Shown: positions 47,563 to 57,377, counted from the first letter of the stretch. The stretch: 64,000 nucleotides of DNA from Massilia eurypsychrophila (GCF_002760655.1 NZ_PDOC01000016.1:1-64000), one strand, 5' to 3'. Notes: a model not told the origin generated them from the sequence alone. Numbers and translations are program-made.

Positions 47563-47739
47563 ACGTATCGCCGCTCTGACTAAGAAAGGTAGGATTTGTG
47601 TACTCCTGCAAATGGGTGCCCGAAGGCTAACGCAAATTTTAACAGCACTGTCCTGCGTCCGGGTTTTCAGTCAACACCCGAACGCTCGCCGCGCGCTGGC
47701 CGGGATCGATCCGACTCTCCAGATTGTTTCATGCCGGGA

Positions 47740-48450
47740 TCAGAAGTTCGCCCGGATGGCGAGGTGCCCGGAAACCGACGTGATTTCGATTAATAGTTCG
47801 CGGACGCCTTCCCACACGATCTGCACGCCAAGGCACAGCAAAATGAAGGCGGTAAGGCGCAGGAAGACGGCGGTTCCGGCTTCGCCGATGAGGCGCAGGA
47901 AGTGCTCCCCATAGCGGAAGGCAAGATATAGCAGCACACCGATAATTGCCAGCGCCAACAAAGCGCCACCCATGCGCGCCAGCGACATCACGAGCTTCAC
48001 ATCGTGCAGGGCGACGCCCACCGTAATGGCGACGGAGATCGAGGCCGGACCGCAACTGATCGGAAAGGTCAGCGGATAAAAAGCCTGTCGGTACGCATGG
48101 TCGGGTGTGAATGCGTCGGCCAGCGCAGCCCGGCTATCCGGTGTGGCCGGCGTCGCTCCAAGCAGGCGCCACGCTACGGAAGCGAGGATCAGGCCGCCGC
48201 CGACGCGCACAATGGGCAGCGAAATGCCAAAAAAATCGAGGACATACGATCCAACCAGCATTGACCCCGTCATCAACCAGAACATATTGCGCGCGATGCG
48301 GCGCGCCAGCAGCGCGCGGGTGGTGGGCGAAGCACCATCGGTCATGCTCAGGAAAATCGGCGCAGTTGCAGCCGGATTCAAAATTGGCAGCATCGCCGCC
48401 AGCACAAACACAAAGCTTTTGGCCGATGCCAGCATTAACTCAATTGTCAT
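47740..48450 (-). CDS. MarC family membrane protein
   Basis: A 236-residue inner-membrane protein with six predicted helices. The first helix region contains LPILNPAATAPIFLSMT, the MarC signature, and the central part has YPLTFPISCGPASISVAI, a second conserved glycine-rich stretch. MarC proteins have no proven function despite their name. It stands alone between a hypothetical gene and the broken BCCT gene. The 150 bases between it and the previous gene contain nothing clear. Confidence 0.88.
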   Translation of the reverse strand: MTIELMLASAKSFVFVLAAMLPILNPAATAPIFLSMTDGASPTTRALLARRIARNMFWLMTGSMLVGSYVLDFFGISLPIVRVGGGLILASVAWRLLGATPATPDSRAALADAFTPDHAYRQAFYPLTFPISCGPASISVAITVGVALHDVKLVMSLARMGGALLALAIIGVLLYLAFRYGEHFLRLIGEAGTAVFLRLTAFILLCLGVQIVWEGVRELLIEITSVSGHLAIRANF

Positions 48451-48465
48451 GGCAATCTAGGCGGA

Positions 48466-49898
48466 CTATGGCGAGCTGGCGGGCCGTTCGGCCAACTCAC
48501 GCAGCCGCCGGCGTAGCGCGCGTTCACGTTCATGCTCCATGTGCCAGTCCTGGCGCACGGCGCGCCACAGCGCGATCACCATCAGGATGATCACAAGCAC
48601 AAATGGCACGCCGAAGACAATGGTTGCTGTCTGCACCGCTTCGACGCCACCAGCTAGCAACAGACTGACGGCGATGCCGGAAACGAGCAGCCCCCAGATG
48701 ACCTTGATGCGGGCACTCGGATCATGTTCGCCGCCAGTGCTCATCATGCCGAGTACCAGCGTGGCCGAGTCACCCGAGGTGATAAAAAATACCAGCACCA
48801 GCAGGGTCGCGACAACCGACATGGCGGTGCCGAGAGGCAGTGCGTCGAACATGGTGAACATGGCCGTCGACACATCCGCCTTGACCGCTTCAACGAGCGG
48901 GATCGATTGCCAGATTTCCAGGTGCAGGGCAGTGCCGCCAAATACGGAAAACCAGACCATACTGGCCAGGGTCGGTGCGAACACGGTGCCGGCGATAAAT
49001 TCGCGGATGGTGCGCCCGCGCGAAACGCGGGCGATGAACAGGCCGACGAAGGGGGACCACGTGATCCACCATGCCCAGTAAAAGACAGTCCAGTCAGCCA
49101 CCCATCCGCTTTCCCGGAAGGGAGTCGTGCGCAGGCTCATGCGCACGAATTCGCTCACGTAAGCGCCCAGCGTTGTGGTGAACGTGTCGATGATCGTGAT
49201 CGTGGGGCCGACGATGAAGACCGTGACCATCAATAGAAACGCCAGTCCAAGATTAATATTGGATAGCAGTTTTATGCCACGCGTTACACCGCTGACAGCT
49301 GAACCAATGAACAGTGTGGCTGTCACGGCGACGATAGCAAGCTGCGAGGGGATGCCAATGGGCAAGCCGAATACCGCGTTCAGGCCGCTGTTGATCTGCA
49401 GCGCACCGATTCCCAGCGAGGCAGCGACACCAAATGCAGTCGCAATGATGGCAAGCACATTGACAACAACCGACAGCTTGGGCGCCCAACTCCACGGGAG
49501 CGACTCGGTCGCAGAACTGATCAGCGCAGGCTTTCCTTTTCGGAAGGAAAAGAAGGCGATTGCAAGCGCAACGACGCTGTACACGGCCCAAGGGTGCAAG
49601 CCCCAATGAAAAAAGCTGTAGCGCATTGCTGCGTTGGCCGCTTCTGATGTGCGTCCGGCGATGCCCGGTGGCGGTGTGCCGAAATGCGAAATGGGCTCGG
49701 CCACGCCCCAGAACACCAGTCCGATACCCATTCCGGCGGCAAACAGCATGGCGAACCAGCTGTGCCGCGAAAACTCTGGCTCGTCATCTTCGTGATCAAT
49801 GCCAGCAAGCGGTCGAATACCGCCGCAAGCGAGGCCGGGGCGAATATGCCCCAGACTACGACGACCAGGATAACGCCCGCCGCGAGGATCAGCTGCAT
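48466..49898 (-). pseudogene. BCCT family transporter with internal deletion and frameshift
   Basis: The start (49896-49898, GGGAG upstream) begins a normal BCCT N-terminus (MQLILAAGVILVVVVWG, then ...FDRLLALITK). At about 49785-49798 the frame must change to reach DDEPEFSRHSWFAMLFAAG. Intact family members have some 30-40 residues (the second membrane helix) between these segments, so a deletion not divisible by three removed them. The remainder is otherwise complete, including the WAWWITWSPFVGLF core, and would have imported betaine, carnitine or choline. Confidence 0.85.
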
Positions 49899-50188
49899 CG
49901 TTAGACTCCCTGAGGGAATAAGTGAGCCAGTCCCCTAAAGGACACGTCCTGCGTCCGTTCGGCACCGGGACGGTCTGCACCACTGCCGTCACCTTGTTCG
50001 ACCAGCCAACAGCAGCGACGGTTCGCCTGGGCGCTTAAAAAGCTGTTGAGCCTTCGCCGATGTCAATACATTCCCAACCTCGAGACATTGACTATGCAGA
50101 TGGGCGCGGCGATACTCGCTGCTCCTCGATTGCTGAGCTGCACAATGCATGCTCTTGATCGGTCCTGAAGCCACAACCCGGAGCCCGC
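49899..50188. other. Spacer with the second 69-base repeat
   Basis: About 290 bases between the BCCT relic and the DUF819 gene. It contains repeat copy B (50088-50156), which ends 33 bases before the DUF819 start. No other element is evident. Confidence 0.6.
50088..50156 (+). repeat. 69-base dispersed repeat, copy B
   Basis: Ungapped match (61 of 69) to 41874-41942. It ends 33 bases upstream of the DUF819 ATG, whereas copy A ends 64 bases upstream of the UDG-like gene. Confidence 0.75.
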
Positions 50189-51439
50189 ATGCCCCCTGTA
50201 TCTGTTCCCATGATCACCAACGATGCCGTCATCCTCGGCATGCTTGCCGTCATACTCGGTGGCGTGCTGTGGACAGCATCGCGTTCGGATGGCTTCTGGA
50301 AAAAATTCTACAGTTACGTACCCGCGCTGCTGTTGTGCTACCTGTTTCCTTCGCTACTGAACACGCTTGGCGTGATCGATGGCTCGCTGTCGAAGCTGTA
50401 TCCGATGGCGCGCGACTACCTGCTGCCCAGTTCTCTGGTGCTGCTGTGCGTGGCGATCGACTTCAAGGCCATTGTCCGGCTCGGTCCGAAAGCGGTCATC
50501 ATGTTCCTGACCGGCACGGCCGGCGTCATGCTTGGCGCCCTGGTGGCGTTCGAGGCGATGCGCGTGATCCATCCTGAAACCGTGGCCGGCGACACCTGGC
50601 GCGGCATGACGACGGTGGCCGGCGCGTGGATCGGCGGCGGCGCCAACCAGGCCGCAATGCGCGAGGTGTTCAACGTCGAGGCAACCATGTTCGGCCAGTT
50701 CGTCGCTGTCGATGTTCTGGTGGGTAATCTGTGGACGGCGGTGTTGCTGTTCCTCGCCAGCCGGGCCCAGGCCTTCGATCGCTGGACCGGCGCCGACCTG
50801 ACGGCGCTGAACCGCTTGCGTGACAGCATTGAGCAATACCAAGCGCAGCACGCACGGATTCCGACCCTGACCGATTTCATGGTGATCCTTGCCATCGGCC
50901 TCGGCGCGACCGGACTGTCCCATTTCCTGGGGCAGCTGATGGTCGAGTGGATCGGCTCCCTGCCTGCCGAGTGGCGCCTGAAGGACTACAGCCTGACGTC
51001 GGGCTTTTTCTGGATCGTCGTGATCGCCACGACCATCGGCCTGCTGCTCAGCCTGACAAAGGCGCGCACTTATGAAGGCGCCGGCGCTTCGCGTGTCGGG
51101 ACCGTGATGCTGTACGTGCTGGTGGCGACGATCGGCATGCAGATGGACCTGGCGGCCCTGCTCGATCGCCCGTGGCTGTTCCTGCTGGGCCTGATCTGGA
51201 TCGCTTTCCACGGCGGCTTGATGATCCTGATGGCCAAACTGATCCGCGCACCGCTATTCATGATGGCGGTCGGGTCGCAGGCGAACATCGGCGCAGCCGC
51301 ATCGGCGCCGGTCGTTGCCAGCGCCTTCCACCCTGCGCTGGCCCCGGTCGGCGTGTTGCTCGCCGTGCTGGGCTATGCGCTGGGCACCTACGGCGCCTAC
51401 GTTACCGGCATCGCCCTGCGCGGGCTGGCCGGGGGCTGA
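50189..51439 (+). CDS. DUF819 family membrane protein
   Basis: A 416-residue polytopic protein with about ten helices. DUF819 landmarks include PSLLNTLGVIDG, LLPSSLVLLCVAIDFKAI, the conserved GAWIGGGANQAAM (about 145-157) and a C-terminal SQANIGAAASAPVVASAF. YjcL-like proteins of this group resemble sodium-coupled carboxylate/amino-acid symporters, but the substrate is unknown. CGGAG precedes the first ATG; a second ATG seven codons later is possible. The third tRNA-Phe copy follows 48 bases after the stop. Confidence 0.88.
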   Translation: MPPVSVPMITNDAVILGMLAVILGGVLWTASRSDGFWKKFYSYVPALLLCYLFPSLLNTLGVIDGSLSKLYPMARDYLLPSSLVLLCVAIDFKAIVRLGPKAVIMFLTGTAGVMLGALVAFEAMRVIHPETVAGDTWRGMTTVAGAWIGGGANQAAMREVFNVEATMFGQFVAVDVLVGNLWTAVLLFLASRAQAFDRWTGADLTALNRLRDSIEQYQAQHARIPTLTDFMVILAIGLGATGLSHFLGQLMVEWIGSLPAEWRLKDYSLTSGFFWIVVIATTIGLLLSLTKARTYEGAGASRVGTVMLYVLVATIGMQMDLAALLDRPWLFLLGLIWIAFHGGLMILMAKLIRAPLFMMAVGSQANIGAAASAPVVASAFHPALAPVGVLLAVLGYALGTYGAYVTGIALRGLAGG

Positions 51440-51486
51440 ACGGCGGCGGGCCGTGCGCAGTCACCGCACGTGACTCGCTAACTCTT

Positions 51487-51562
51487 GGCCGGGTTGCTCA
51501 GTCAGTAGAGCAGAGAATTGAAAATCCTTGTGTCGGTGGTTCGATTCCGCCTCGGGCCACCA
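51487..51562 (+). pseudogene. Decayed tRNA-Phe, third copy
   Basis: Full-length relic of the tRNA-Phe. Changes include TTGCTC for TAGCTC at positions 8-9, loss of the D-loop GG pair (CAGTCAGTA), GAGAA in the anticodon stem causing an A-C mismatch, and a G-G mismatch in the acceptor. Anticodon GAA and CCA survive. The flank to about 51612 matches the second copy's flank. No TATAAT-like promoter. Confidence 0.8.
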
Positions 51563-51701
51563 AGAACATCGTTCACGCAACGCCCACTCATGCAAGTGGG
51601 CGTTGTCGTTTCTGGATTTACAGTCCTCGAGTCCGGTCTATTTCATGCGTAGCTTCTATCATGTAGCTCACCGCCCCCACTGATTTTCGGCAGCCCGAGA
51701 T

Positions 51702-52754
51702 TCAAAAATCATAGCGAATACCGACAGCAATAGCATGGCCGCCGCCAAGGCTTGCATCGAAATCGCTCAAGCCGCCCCGACGCGCAGAGAGGGCGGCAGT
51801 TTCGCCTCGCGATAATATTCGACGAACATCTTGTAGTCTTTCGAAAGTTGATGATCGATGCCAAGATGAGCAATGTAGCCGCCGTAGTTCTCCACTTTCG
51901 CGAACATCAATTTGATCGTATTCCTGCCCAGCATAGCTGCCGAAGAGATTGACGGACCGATTGCCATCCGTTGAAAAGGCGCCAAGCTGACGGTTTCCAG
52001 TGTCGAATACCTCGACCTTAATCGCAAGATATAGCTTGTCGGCCTGATGGCTGGCGGACAGCCCATATAGCCGGTTGCGCCCATAGCCCGCGTCGCCCCG
52101 GTCATCGATGCCCGCGGCGAGGCGAGTGTTGCCAAATGCATAGGTAGCGGCGGCTTGCCAGCGCCGATCATCGATGCGCGCGGTCGAGCGCACGTTTCCG
52201 CCGCTGCCAGCATATGCTGCAGCCAGCGAGAAGCCATTGTGTTCCGGGGTGGAATAGGCAATGGTATTGGCGACGCGAAACACGGTATAGGTCGCGTAGC
52301 CGCTGTAATAGCTGCTGAACATGTCCACCGGCGCTGCGATCGCATTGTAGTAAGGCATCCACTGCTGGCCGTAGGTGATCGATCCGAAGTTGCCCCGCAA
52401 TCCAATCCGCGCGATCCTGAACCGCTGTCCGTGCGGACGGTTGTCATCGCCCTGGTCGTATGGATCGCGCAGCCTGAAGTTTGCGGAATCAACAGCAAGT
52501 TCGAGTTGGCCGGTCAGCGCCAACTGGGCGCCGAGCTGATGGTCGACATTCATTCCCAACCGCGAGTAGGCGTCGCGCAAGGACGTATAAGCGTCGAGGC
52601 GATCTTGACGATCGGGGCTGACCGTCTCGAGTTGGGTACGCAGCGAACCGTAGAAATCGACAGGGGGGACACTTTGGGCGGCAAGGTCGGCACAGTACAT
52701 GCAGCTCGAAACTGCGAGCGCGAAGCCTGCCGGCGTCACGCGCAGCTCAGCCAT
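51702..52754 (-). pseudogene. Gram-negative porin with two compensating frameshifts
   Basis: A trimeric-porin gene starting MAELRVTPAG with a signal (about 1-23, ending LAAQ) and the mature start VDFYGSLRTQLETV. The barrel follows up to SYAGQEYDQ (about 51920). From there to about 51790 the correct protein (KLMFAKVENYGGYIAHLGID, then ...MFVEYYREAKLP) is in another frame. The first frame then resumes for DFDASLGGGHAIAVGIRYDF with the terminal Phe. No stop interrupts the first frame, so a protein with a scrambled stretch of about 45 residues could still be made. GGAG lies seven bases before the chosen ATG. Confidence 0.8.
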
Positions 52755-52990
52755 GGACAGGCTCCGCATGTTGGAATGAAAAGCTCCCCTTAGCTGCGGC
52801 AAGGTGCGTAGAACGGACATAATCTCGAGCCTTGATTCGCGCAGTCGCGTCTGGGCGAAAGCATACCTTGACAGACGCGCACTGTACATGAAGCGCAGTT
52901 GTAGCGAACACCCAGATGGAGCCAGTCGGATTGCACCGAAGACGCGGCAGTTCGGTCCCCTCACAGAAGCTGTTGAGCCCGAGCCGATTC

Positions 52991-53029
52991 TTGAAAATCC
53001 TTGTGTCGGTGGTTCGATCCGCCCCGGCC
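52991..53029 (+). pseudogene. tRNA-Phe fragment, fourth copy (3' half)
   Basis: These 39 bases match the tRNA-Phe from the anticodon loop (TTGAAAATCC) through the T arm to the acceptor 3' strand, with one base deleted in the T loop side and one in the acceptor; the CCA is lost. The 5' half is absent. Confidence 0.75.
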
Positions 53030-53407
53030 TCAAAGGAACTCGACCGCCCTGTCTTTACCTGCGCAAGCTTGCCGTTTGCAACGCCCTCAATTTGTTACTG
53101 TCTTCGAGGCAGGCCTTTTCAACATTCTGTACCGCGTTGGCGATTTGATTCACCTGGGCCGCTCCGATCGGAGTCACCGGTTGTTCAAAGCGCTCAGGCC
53201 GAGTGACGAGACGCTGATCAGATAATCCAGTGAACTGCTGGACGAGGGCCGGTCAAGCGGCGCTGATTGCCTACTCTGCGTTCTATCAGTATTCCTGACG
53301 TTACCCAGCGCTTGAGCACCACGCTGCCCGCACTCCGGCTGCTACCCATCCTACTTAACAGCTCAAGGGTTCCAACGTCCCTTTCCGTGCGAGTCACATT
53401 CCAGGGC
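53030..53407. other. Spacer, no intact gene
   Basis: About 380 bases. On the minus strand an open frame without ATG runs from about 53260 to a TAA at 53055 (includes IGAAQVNQIANAVQNVEKAC). It could be the tail of a lost gene, but I cannot name it. Confidence 0.4.
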
Positions 53408-54532
53408 CTACCAGAACAGATCTTCATCCCGTTGCAGTTGCTGTTTCGATGACTGGTTTGGCAGCTTCTTCAGCCACGCCTTCAGCACTTTGACGTCACG
53501 CAGTGACTGCAGATCTTCTTCGATAATCGCGATCTGAAGGCGCAGATGGGCGATGTCGCTGTCGAGTTCGCGGATCATCGACGCGGGCGTCACCTCGTCG
53601 AAAATATCCGCGTGCATTTCGATTGAGGCCACGCCGACGAAGCCGTCGATCTCGCTCTCGAGCTCGCTTAGCTGCTCTTTCAGCACCTTGTTGTATTGCT
53701 TGATGCGTTCCTCGCTCAGATTGGCCAGGCTCGCCTGGTCGATCTGCTCGACTTCCAGCTGCAGTTCGAGCAAGCCGAGCATGTCATTGGCGGCGTAGGC
53801 CGCATTGACCCGCTGCATCAGCGTCGTTTTGCGCTGGCGTTGGGCATCGTCGGTTTCGCGATCGGGATGCAGCTGGCTGGCCAGCTTGCGGAAAATGTCG
53901 CGCATCGATTGCTTCACCCGCTGCGCTTCGGCGGCCAGGCGGCGCTCGCGTGCAAGATCGGCTGGCCGCTTCGGCCGGGACTCCTCTTGATGCTGCTGCG
54001 GGGCAGCCGCTTCGCCCTCCTGCTCGGCCAGCTGGGCGTGGAAGGCCTTGAGCATGGCCTGCGGCGAGCGCACGTCGATATCGCCTTTGAATTCGGCTCC
54101 CAACAGCGTCTCCATCATGAGCCGGATCTCTTCCTTGCTTTCGTCTTCCTGCGCGTCGAAATCATCGCCGCTATGGCGGTTGTAGAGATCCTTGAGCACC
54201 GCGTCGTCGGCATCGGCCAGCAGGTCTAGCGCGTTGGAGGCAACGAACCTGCTCAGCTTCTGGCGCTCGCGCTTGCCCAGCAATTTGTGATCGTGCATGT
54301 CGTCCAATAGCACGAGCAATTGCTTAAAGTGCTCGCCATGGGTATCGACAAGAGGATTATATTCACCGTCGATCTTGCTCATGACGGCTGGAAGCGTTTC
54401 CTTCCACTCCGCCAACAGCGCGCGCGCCGTTTCGAGCTTTTTAATCAGCGTATTAAATTGTTTGCGCGCTCGCGACACGGGGCCGACAGCAGGAGGAACA
54501 AGGCGGAGGGCTTGCGGGGAGGTCGGTTTCAT
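53408..54532 (-). CDS. J-domain-like protein of the TelA/TerD operon
   Basis: A 374-residue, highly charged helical protein. Around residues 216-260 it has RVKQSMRDIFRKLASQLHPD and then DETDDAQRQRKTTLMQRVNAAYA, which is the helix II-HPD-helix III pattern of a J domain, though placed centrally and without the Gly/Phe and zinc regions of DnaJ. Long coiled-coil stretches flank it. The start MKPTSPQALR is chosen because preceding codons lack protein character. It is last in a four-gene minus-strand unit after the acidic-motif protein (133 bases gap). A relic of a related gene lies at 33372-33467. Confidence 0.7.
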   Translation of the reverse strand: MKPTSPQALRLVPPAVGPVSRARKQFNTLIKKLETARALLAEWKETLPAVMSKIDGEYNPLVDTHGEHFKQLLVLLDDMHDHKLLGKRERQKLSRFVASNALDLLADADDAVLKDLYNRHSGDDFDAQEDESKEEIRLMMETLLGAEFKGDIDVRSPQAMLKAFHAQLAEQEGEAAAPQQHQEESRPKRPADLARERRLAAEAQRVKQSMRDIFRKLASQLHPDRETDDAQRQRKTTLMQRVNAAYAANDMLGLLELQLEVEQIDQASLANLSEERIKQYNKVLKEQLSELESEIDGFVGVASIEMHADIFDEVTPASMIRELDSDIAHLRLQIAIIEEDLQSLRDVKVLKAWLKKLPNQSSKQQLQRDEDLFW

Positions 54533-54664
54533 CGGAGTGGCAAGGCCTCGTTGCTTGGACGCATTGAGGCTGGGGTAAGGACGGATCCGGTAGCATAGCA
54601 AACTATCAGGCTTGCGGTCCTGCTGTCCGGCAGCTCAGCCGGGGTTGCGGGCGGGCCCGACTTG

Positions 54665-55549
54665 TCAATTGCCGCTTTGCGCCTGCGCCATCTCGAGCGC
54701 CGGCAGTGTGACGGTAAGGAAAGACGACACTTGTCCGATCAGGTCGGCAGTTTGCTGGCGCACCTGCCCCATCTGCAATATCGACAGTGCCGCCTGGCGC
54801 GCTGCCTGCTGAATCAGCGTGCGGCGCTGCACCAGCGCATCCAGCAAGGTTGCATCCGCGGCGCCACCGGCAAGTTTCGACACCACGGCAAGCGCGGCCC
54901 AATGCAAGTTCAGGTTTGTCGCCGACTCCTCCAGGTTGCGCGTGGCGACCTCGCTGTCGGTCATCAGCTGCAGCAACTGCGCACGCGCTGATGTCAGCGC
55001 TGCCTTGGACTGGGCCGGCGTCGGCGCCCGGCGGAACAGCTTGCTGAATACGCCCGTTGGCGCCCTGCTGCTCTCGAGCGCTTCCTCAAGCAGCGCCGGT
55101 ACTGCCATTTGCGAAAACTTCAGCACCAGCTCGGTGACCGGCTGCAGCAATGCGGCCTGCGCCATCAATGGCCCCTCCGCCCAACACGTCACCAGCGCCA
55201 GCCTGACCGGCAAGATGCGGCGAAACAGCGCGGCCAGGCGTTGCTCCGAGTGCTTGAATATCGACGGATAGTCGGCGCGGGCGGTCGCCAGGGCGTCGCG
55301 TACCGCCGGATGGTCTTCGCTGTCGAACAGTGGTTTGGGCGCCGCCTTGGCGGTCACCGCCGACGTTTCCGGCACGGGGGGAATGTCGTCGAATGACAGC
55401 GCCTTGGGGGTCGTATTTTGCCGGGCCGCAGTGGTGTCGTCAGCGTCGCCGAAGTCCAGCGCCCGCGGCACAAGCGGGCGGTTGCCCGGATCCGGCGCCG
55501 GCTGCGGCTCGTCGCCGAAGTCGAATGCCTTGGGCGTTTGCTGGCTCAT
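54665..55549 (-). CDS. Uncharacterised protein with four acidic short motifs, TerD/TelA operon
   Basis: A 294-residue protein. The first 80 residues contain four spaced copies of a motif of the form P-(K/R)-(A/P)-(F/L)-x-F-x-(D/E): PKAFDFGD (6-13), PRALDFGD (28-35), PKALSFDD (48-55) and PKPLFDSE (71-78). The rest is predicted helical. TelA in the same operon starts with the similar KPLFSSDEE. No known family. It lies 43 bases after terD; the repeated motifs could be docking sites for partners. Confidence 0.75.
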   Translation of the reverse strand: MSQQTPKAFDFGDEPQPAPDPGNRPLVPRALDFGDADDTTAARQNTTPKALSFDDIPPVPETSAVTAKAAPKPLFDSEDHPAVRDALATARADYPSIFKHSEQRLAALFRRILPVRLALVTCWAEGPLMAQAALLQPVTELVLKFSQMAVPALLEEALESSRAPTGVFSKLFRRAPTPAQSKAALTSARAQLLQLMTDSEVATRNLEESATNLNLHWAALAVVSKLAGGAADATLLDALVQRRTLIQQAARQAALSILQMGQVRQQTADLIGQVSSFLTVTLPALEMAQAQSGN

Positions 55550-55592
55550 CGGCTGGCGGCGACAAGGGCGCGGCAGGAATGCTCGGCCGTCC

Positions 55593-56180
55593 TCAGACCG
55601 TGCCGCCGAGCTTGCGGATGAAGGTCGCCAGGTTCAGCTTGAAGCCGGCGCCGACGGCCTGGAAGCGCCATTCGCCATCCTTGCGGTACAGCGAGCCGAA
55701 CTGCAGTGCGGTCTTGTCCGAATAGTCTTCGTCCAGGTCGTATTGGGCGATCACGTCGCCGGTCTCGTCGTTGTACACCTTGACGTAGGCTTCGGCGACG
55801 CGGCCAAAGGTCTGCTTGCGCGCTTCGGCATCGTGGATGGTAACCACGATCGGCATCTCGACGACCGCCGGGTCGACACGGCTCAGGTCGACGGTGATGA
55901 CTTCGTCGTCGCCATCCTTGTCACCGGTGCGGTTGTCGCCCGAGTGCACGACGGCGCCGTCCGGAGAAGTGACCTGGTTGTAATAGACGAAGTGGGCGTT
56001 GCTGAGCATGACCGGGTTCTCGTCGGCGTCTTTCTTGCACAGGAACACCGACGAGTCGAGGTCGAACGCCTGCCCTTCGGCCGCGTTGACCTTCCATCCG
56101 AGGCCGATACGAACACGCTTCAAGCCCGGTGCGGTTTTTTCGAGATTGATGCGATGGCCAGTTTCGAGCGTGGTCGACAT
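55593..56180 (-). CDS. terD: TerD family calcium-binding stress protein
   Basis: A 195-residue TerD-domain protein: GLKRVRIGLGWKVN, FDLDSSVFLCKKDADENP, VVHSGDNRTGDKDGDDEVITVDL (the acidic calcium-binding loop in the DxDGDDE context), then VYNDETGDVIAQYDLDEDYSDKTALQFG. TerD proteins confer tellurite and phage resistance and bind Ca2+ in a signalling complex. It lies between telA and the motif-repeat protein, 72 bases after telA. Confidence 0.93.
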   Translation of the reverse strand: MSTTLETGHRINLEKTAPGLKRVRIGLGWKVNAAEGQAFDLDSSVFLCKKDADENPVMLSNAHFVYYNQVTSPDGAVVHSGDNRTGDKDGDDEVITVDLSRVDPAVVEMPIVVTIHDAEARKQTFGRVAEAYVKVYNDETGDVIAQYDLDEDYSDKTALQFGSLYRKDGEWRFQAVGAGFKLNLATFIRKLGGTV

Positions 56181-56252
56181 GGACTTTCCTTTTAGGGTGA
56201 GGATGACATTTTCGCGCGAATGCGCATCCGGAGCAATGGGCGGCGTCAGTGC

Positions 56253-57377
56253 TTACGCCGAACCTGGCGAAAAGCGCGCAATCAGGTCGCGCTCCAGCTG
56301 CTGCAATTTCGGCAACTCGTCCTTGCGGCGCTGCTGGCCTTCGTTCGAGATCTGCTCGAGCTTGTCGAAAGCGGTGATCAGCTGCGTCTGGACGTGCTGG
56401 GCAGTTTCGAGACTGACCAGGGAACGCTGCTTGGCGCGGGCCACCGTCTCGGTATTTTCCAGCAGCATGTCGGCCTGGGCGCGGAATGCCGCGTCGGTGG
56501 CGTCGTAGGCGGAGTTGGCGATCGCCGCGCTCTGCTTGGCCTCGAGTTGCAGCAAGTACAGCGAGAACACGTTGCGCCACGCCGGGATCGACACGTTGAC
56601 GATATCGGTAAAGGTGTCCGTCAGCGCGCGGGCGTTGTCTTGCGACAGGCGGATTTGCGGCACCATTTGCGTGGCCATCAACATGGCGCGACGCAAGTCG
56701 TCGATGCGTTTTTCGAGACGCTCAAGACGGCGCCTGAGTTCAGTCGCCTGCTGCGCCTCGAACGCGTTGGCCGCAGCCTCCTGTTGCGCCACTGCCTGGC
56801 GCAGCTGGGCCGCCCACGCTTCGCCCTTTTTCACGTCGGCATCCAGCCCCTGGTAGTACATTTCCAGGCCTTTATACATCTCATCGAAGTCCTGGATGCG
56901 CCCGCGGTGCACGTTGGCGTGACGCGTCATCTCCCCGACCAGGGTCTCCATGCGCGATTCGACCACCTGGTACTGCGACAGCATCTTTTCCTTGACCGAG
57001 CCGAACATGCTCGTCACGCGCGACATCAGGCCGCCCGAGCGCAGCTTGGCCGGGTCCAGGCCCTTGGAGGCGGCAATCAGTTCGTTCAGCTGCGTGCCGA
57101 ACACATCCGCATCAGACGCACGCACAGTGCCGAGCAACTTGGCCGACACCTTCGCCACGCCCGAGCCGGTGTTGCCGCCCAGCGCTTCGATGGCCTTGTC
57201 GTCGATGCCGGAGATATCGACACGGACCAGCGGCGCCGCGTTCGCCTGCGCCGGCGCCGCCGGCAGCATGTCCGGCGAACTGGCCGGATTGATTAGCGGC
57301 GGAAACGACGGCGCGGTCGCCACCGGCATTGGGGATGCTGCGTTCGCTTCTTCGTCCGAGGAGAACAGCGGTTTCAT
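56253..57377 (-). CDS. telA: TelA/YceH-type toxic anion resistance protein
   Basis: A 374-residue, mostly helical protein of the TelA family: ESRMETLVGEMTRHANVHRGRI, DEMYKGLEMYYQGLD, MVPQIRLSQDNARALTDTFTDI and PAWRNVFSLYLLQLEAKQSA are family-typical. The start MKPLFSSDEEA resembles the short motifs of the neighbouring 294-residue protein. TelA-like proteins accompany Ter systems and give tellurite resistance by an unknown mechanism. First gene of the unit. Confidence 0.92.
   Translation of the reverse strand: MKPLFSSDEEANAASPMPVATAPSFPPLINPASSPDMLPAAPAQANAAPLVRVDISGIDDKAIEALGGNTGSGVAKVSAKLLGTVRASDADVFGTQLNELIAASKGLDPAKLRSGGLMSRVTSMFGSVKEKMLSQYQVVESRMETLVGEMTRHANVHRGRIQDFDEMYKGLEMYYQGLDADVKKGEAWAAQLRQAVAQQEAAANAFEAQQATELRRRLERLEKRIDDLRRAMLMATQMVPQIRLSQDNARALTDTFTDIVNVSIPAWRNVFSLYLLQLEAKQSAAIANSAYDATDAAFRAQADMLLENTETVARAKQRSLVSLETAQHVQTQLITAFDKLEQISNEGQQRRKDELPKLQQLERDLIARFSPGSA

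Noticed and set aside
53055-53260. Minus-strand frame as a chemoreceptor C-terminus
   Set aside because: Only a loose resemblance (QVNQIANAVQNVE) and no start codon; listed only as spacer content.
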